A DNA stretch of 64,000 bases from Pseudomonas violetae. GTDB lineage: Bacteria > Pseudomonadota > Gammaproteobacteria > Pseudomonadales > Pseudomonadaceae. The notes below the pieces were generated by a model that made no database searches, had not been told where the DNA came from, and worked only from the letters and a program-made list of their open reading frames with translations. The stretch spans positions 1-64,000 of the forward strand of contig NZ_JAKNRW010000013.1 in assembly GCF_023072615.1 (NCBI RefSeq). Reading direction: 5' to 3'. This document shows positions 62,044 to 64,000 of this stretch, piece by piece. Position 1 is the stretch's first letter. Each line of letters begins with the position of its first letter. A program made the translations under genes and the position numbers.

Positions 62044-62301
62044 ATGACTTCCCCGACACAACCGCCGGTTGCCGACGCTTCGAGCGACGCCCCGGCAGAC
62101 CTGCCAGACAGCGTCGACTCCAGCGCAGACAGCGAGACCAAAACTGCAATCCCGGAATTCAAGTTCCCGTTCAAGCCAGGTGAACTGGCCGCTGCGAAGA
62201 ACGCCAGCCAGCCGTGGTACAAGAATGGCGCGAAGAACGGCCATACCAAGACGCCGGGCGCTGCGCCGCCGGGTACCCGCAGGTCGATGGGTAAGCGCTA
62301 G
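62044..62301 (+). CDS. Conserved-looking small hypothetical protein
   Basis: An 85-residue cytosolic protein I do not recognise. The first half is acidic and low in complexity (ASSDAPADLPDSVDSSADSE); the second is basic with KFPFKPGELAAAKNASQPWY and ends RRSMGKR. No membrane segment is seen. GGAG stands 7 bases before the ATG at 62044. The in-frame extension back to 61882 overlaps the preceding gene and is not used. A compact ordered motif (FKFPFKPGE...W) flanked by disorder suggests a binding peptide (inference). Confidence 0.65.
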   Translation: MTSPTQPPVADASSDAPADLPDSVDSSADSETKTAIPEFKFPFKPGELAAAKNASQPWYKNGAKNGHTKTPGAAPPGTRRSMGKR

Positions 62302-62332
62302 GCTTCAAGGTTTTTGGTGATTGATACGCCGC

Positions 62333-62358
62333 CATCGCGAGCGGGCTCGCTCCCACAG
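62333..62358. repeat. Single REP element
   Basis: CATCGCGAGCGGGCTCGCTCCCACAG-type palindrome without an inverted partner nearby, between convergent genes. Confidence 0.7.
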
Positions 62359-62383
62359 GGGCTTGGCCGCTCAGGGTCTGCGG

Positions 62384-63133
62384 TCACGTGGCGCGCAACG
62401 AAATAAACGCATAGTTTTGCGCTGCCTCGTCGGTCACCTCAGCACCGGCGGCTTGCACTTGGCCGGCGATGTCGTCACCTGATACATGGAACAGCCACTC
62501 GCTGGCCCATTCCGGCAACGTCTGCCCGGCCAGCTCATCGAAGATCGTGGCGAACTCGGCCATATCCGGCAGATACGCGGTAAACCCGTCGCCCTTCAAC
62601 GCCGTGGTGCGGATCCCCAATAGCGCACACATCGCATCCTTGACCAGCACATCATCACGGTCCGCCTGACGGGAGCGCTGGATCAGTTCGGCCAGTGGCT
62701 GGTCGACCAGTGTGCCGCCCACGATCAGATCCGGGCCGTTTTCCCACGATTGCGGCGGACATTCCTTTACCGCGATGTTGAGTGGGATGTGTGGATTGAT
62801 TTCCATGGGGTAGATGCGGCAGACCAATGGGCGGCGCTCATAGATGCGGCACAGGTTGTCTTCGTCAAGATTCCGGCAGCGACCAAGGTTGTAGGCGGCA
62901 AAGGTGATTGCCACAAAAGCCTCTGTTTTGCCGCTGCTGACTCGCACTGAACGGCGCTCGGCATGCTCGCGCTGCTGCGCCGGCAGGCCCAGGCCATTGT
63001 TGAGAAAACCCTCGACCAGCACGATCACCTGACCGCCGTCAGCGGCCCACATACGGGCTTCATCCAGGGTCAGGGGGACATGGTGATCGGTGCAGCATTT
63101 GCCACAACCTACGCAGGAAAACGTCGTATTCAT
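62384..63133 (-). CDS. YkgJ family cysteine-cluster protein
   Basis: A 249-residue protein with the zinc- or iron-sulfur-type cysteine cluster of the YkgJ/FliB-like family. The N-terminal CVGCGKCCTDHHVPLT holds four cysteines, and CRNLDEDNLCRIYERRPLVCRIYP holds three more. The remainder (about residues 120-249) shows no known domain. It starts with ATG at 63133. The role of the family is not settled; metal binding is the safest statement. No operon partner is evident. Confidence 0.87.
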   Translation of the reverse strand: MNTTFSCVGCGKCCTDHHVPLTLDEARMWAADGGQVIVLVEGFLNNGLGLPAQQREHAERRSVRVSSGKTEAFVAITFAAYNLGRCRNLDEDNLCRIYERRPLVCRIYPMEINPHIPLNIAVKECPPQSWENGPDLIVGGTLVDQPLAELIQRSRQADRDDVLVKDAMCALLGIRTTALKGDGFTAYLPDMAEFATIFDELAGQTLPEWASEWLFHVSGDDIAGQVQAAGAEVTDEAAQNYAFISLRAT

Positions 63134-63217
63134 TGAGCGGTCAGTCGCATCCGGAAACAGGAAAGCGGTGACGGAAAATCACCGCGAAGGCCTGGCTGGA
63201 AGCAAGTTATGAGCCAC

Positions 63218-63544
63218 TCATTGAGTTTTGGCCGGCGGGCGGATGGAATCCCACTCGGTGACATAGGCGGTTTTGCTTTTCTTGTTGTAGAGGCACAGCT
63301 CGGTGCCTTGCTGGCCTTTCATGTGTTTTTGCGGGTACTGGCCTTGCAGCAGGAGTGCGGTGTACTCGACCCGATCATCGAATTGAGCGGCGCTGCCGAT
63401 CGGTTTGGCGTTCTTCAGGCCGCTGGCCTTGGTGCAACTGGCGAGCACTGCCTTGTCGAAGGCAGCCCAGGCGTCGGAGCTGGAAGCCTGGGCCTGGGTG
63501 GCGAGGGCGCTGAGGCAGATGAAGGTCAGAGTGATTGCTTTCAT
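63218..63544 (-). CDS. Small periplasmic protein of unknown function
   Basis: A 108-residue exported protein I do not recognise. The signal peptide MKAITLTFICLSALATQAQA is followed by a mature domain with two cysteines (VLASCTKASGL and GTELCLYNKKSK), probably a disulfide, and YTALLLQGQYPQ. The latter half (ELCLYNKKSKTAYVTEWD) looks like a beta structure. I start it at 63544, where the signal begins and a GGATC-type site precedes; the longer frame to 63595 is rejected. It is plausibly conserved in the genus. Confidence 0.72.
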   Translation of the reverse strand: MKAITLTFICLSALATQAQASSSDAWAAFDKAVLASCTKASGLKNAKPIGSAAQFDDRVEYTALLLQGQYPQKHMKGQQGTELCLYNKKSKTAYVTEWDSIRPPAKTQ

Positions 63545-63642
63545 GGGGTCTGAGATCCTTGGGCATGTGTTGTCCGAGGTTGGAGTATGCCTCAAGAGGG
63601 TAAGTTTGCCCGATTGCCAAAAGATCGCAGCCTTCGGCGATA

Positions 63643-63999
63643 TCAGGCAGGAACCGGTTCCCGGCGAACCACATACATTCCGACACGCTCATATAACCGC
63701 TGCGCCCGAAGGTTGTCTTCCCGCACCTTCAAATCTACAAAACCTTCGCGCCTTTGCTGAAATGTATTGAAGGCATGGAGCAACAAAGTGCGTCCTAATC
63801 CTTGGCCCCGAGCCCGTGGATGCACCACCAGGTTTTTGATGTAGGCACTTGTCCAGCACTGACAAACACCCACTATGCCTGCGGCATCCAGAGCGATGAA
63901 GCACAGGGTCGGGTCGTACTCAGGATCAGTTTCAAAACGCTGTTGCCAGATAGCCAGTGCCGGCACGCGAGCGCCACCATCCTGATACCCCTGCGCCAT
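63643..63999 (-). CDS. GNAT family N-acetyltransferase, truncated by the window edge
   Basis: The C-terminal 118 residues of a GNAT acetyltransferase. The acetyl-CoA loop VHPRARGQGLGRTLLLHAF is complete, preceded by the beta-4 strand IVGVCQCWTSAYIKNLVV and followed by VDLKVREDNLRAQRLYERVG. The frame is open towards the window end, and the usual first 30-40 residues of the family seem to lie outside; the Met at 63999 is probably internal. Acceptor substrate unknown. Confidence 0.85.
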   Translation of the reverse strand: MAQGYQDGGARVPALAIWQQRFETDPEYDPTLCFIALDAAGIVGVCQCWTSAYIKNLVVHPRARGQGLGRTLLLHAFNTFQQRREGFVDLKVREDNLRAQRLYERVGMYVVRREPVPA

Positions 64000-64000
64000 C

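Overview
The window reads as core chromosome of a fluorescent pseudomonad, most likely the Pseudomonas fluorescens group (inference). The signs are a GC-rich sequence with gammaproteobacterial gene neighbourhoods, a complete dcw (division and cell wall) cluster running from mraZ to lpxC, rnpB between rsmI and mraZ, an rpsI-petABC-sspAB block, and scattered REP palindromes with the typical Pseudomonas cores (GTAGGAGCGAGCTTGCTCGC and TGTGGGAGCGGGCTTGCCCG). No phage, plasmid, CRISPR, insertion sequence or tRNA was seen.

Layout. 1-6.8 kb: end of an SRAP DNA-crosslink gene, an M48 lipoprotein protease, a GDT1-family manganese exporter behind a yybP-ykoY riboswitch, rsmC, a 2-hydroxyacid dehydrogenase, a LysE exporter and a two-gene acetyltransferase/glycosyltransferase unit. 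7-15.3 kb: an acyl-CoA ligase, a DUF1302 protein, a DUF1329 protein and a large MalT-type LuxR regulator, probably one functional module for uptake or handling of a hydrophobic compound. 15.3-24.4 kb: metallo-hydrolase, OmpA-like lipoprotein, yhcB, an alpha/beta hydrolase, trpS with an extra C-terminal domain, zapE, a GlxA-type regulator divergent from an acyl-CoA dehydrogenase, and tas. 24.6-29.7 kb: rplM-rpsI, petABC (cytochrome bc1) and sspA-sspB.

29.7-34.2 kb: the envelope/replication block dolP-diaA-yraN-lpoA (minus strand) divergent from rsmI. 34.3-52.8 kb: rnpB, then mraZ-rsmH-ftsL-ftsI-murE-murF-mraY-murD-ftsW-murG-murC-ddlB-ftsQ-ftsA-ftsZ-lpxC. Most junctions there overlap or nearly touch, so peptidoglycan precursor synthesis (MurC-F, Ddl, MraY, MurG) and septum assembly (FtsL, I, W, Q, A, Z) are expressed together. 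A promoter and three 10-bp-spaced repeats in front of mraZ look like the MraZ operator. 52.9-64 kb: a diguanylate cyclase, a small secreted protein, a CopRS-like two-component system next to a two-gene RND efflux pump, two small unknown genes, a YkgJ-type cysteine-cluster protein, a small periplasmic protein and a truncated GNAT acetyltransferase.

The most unusual sequence features are a perfect 36-bp inverted repeat that swallows the end of sspB, a riboswitch whose alternative hairpins can be read directly, an SRAP protein lacking the expected active-site histidine, and an acetyltransferase gene whose stop codon lies inside a REP element. I found no clearly new defence or mobile system. The acyl-CoA ligase/DUF1302/DUF1329/MalT-type cluster is the least understood multi-gene unit.
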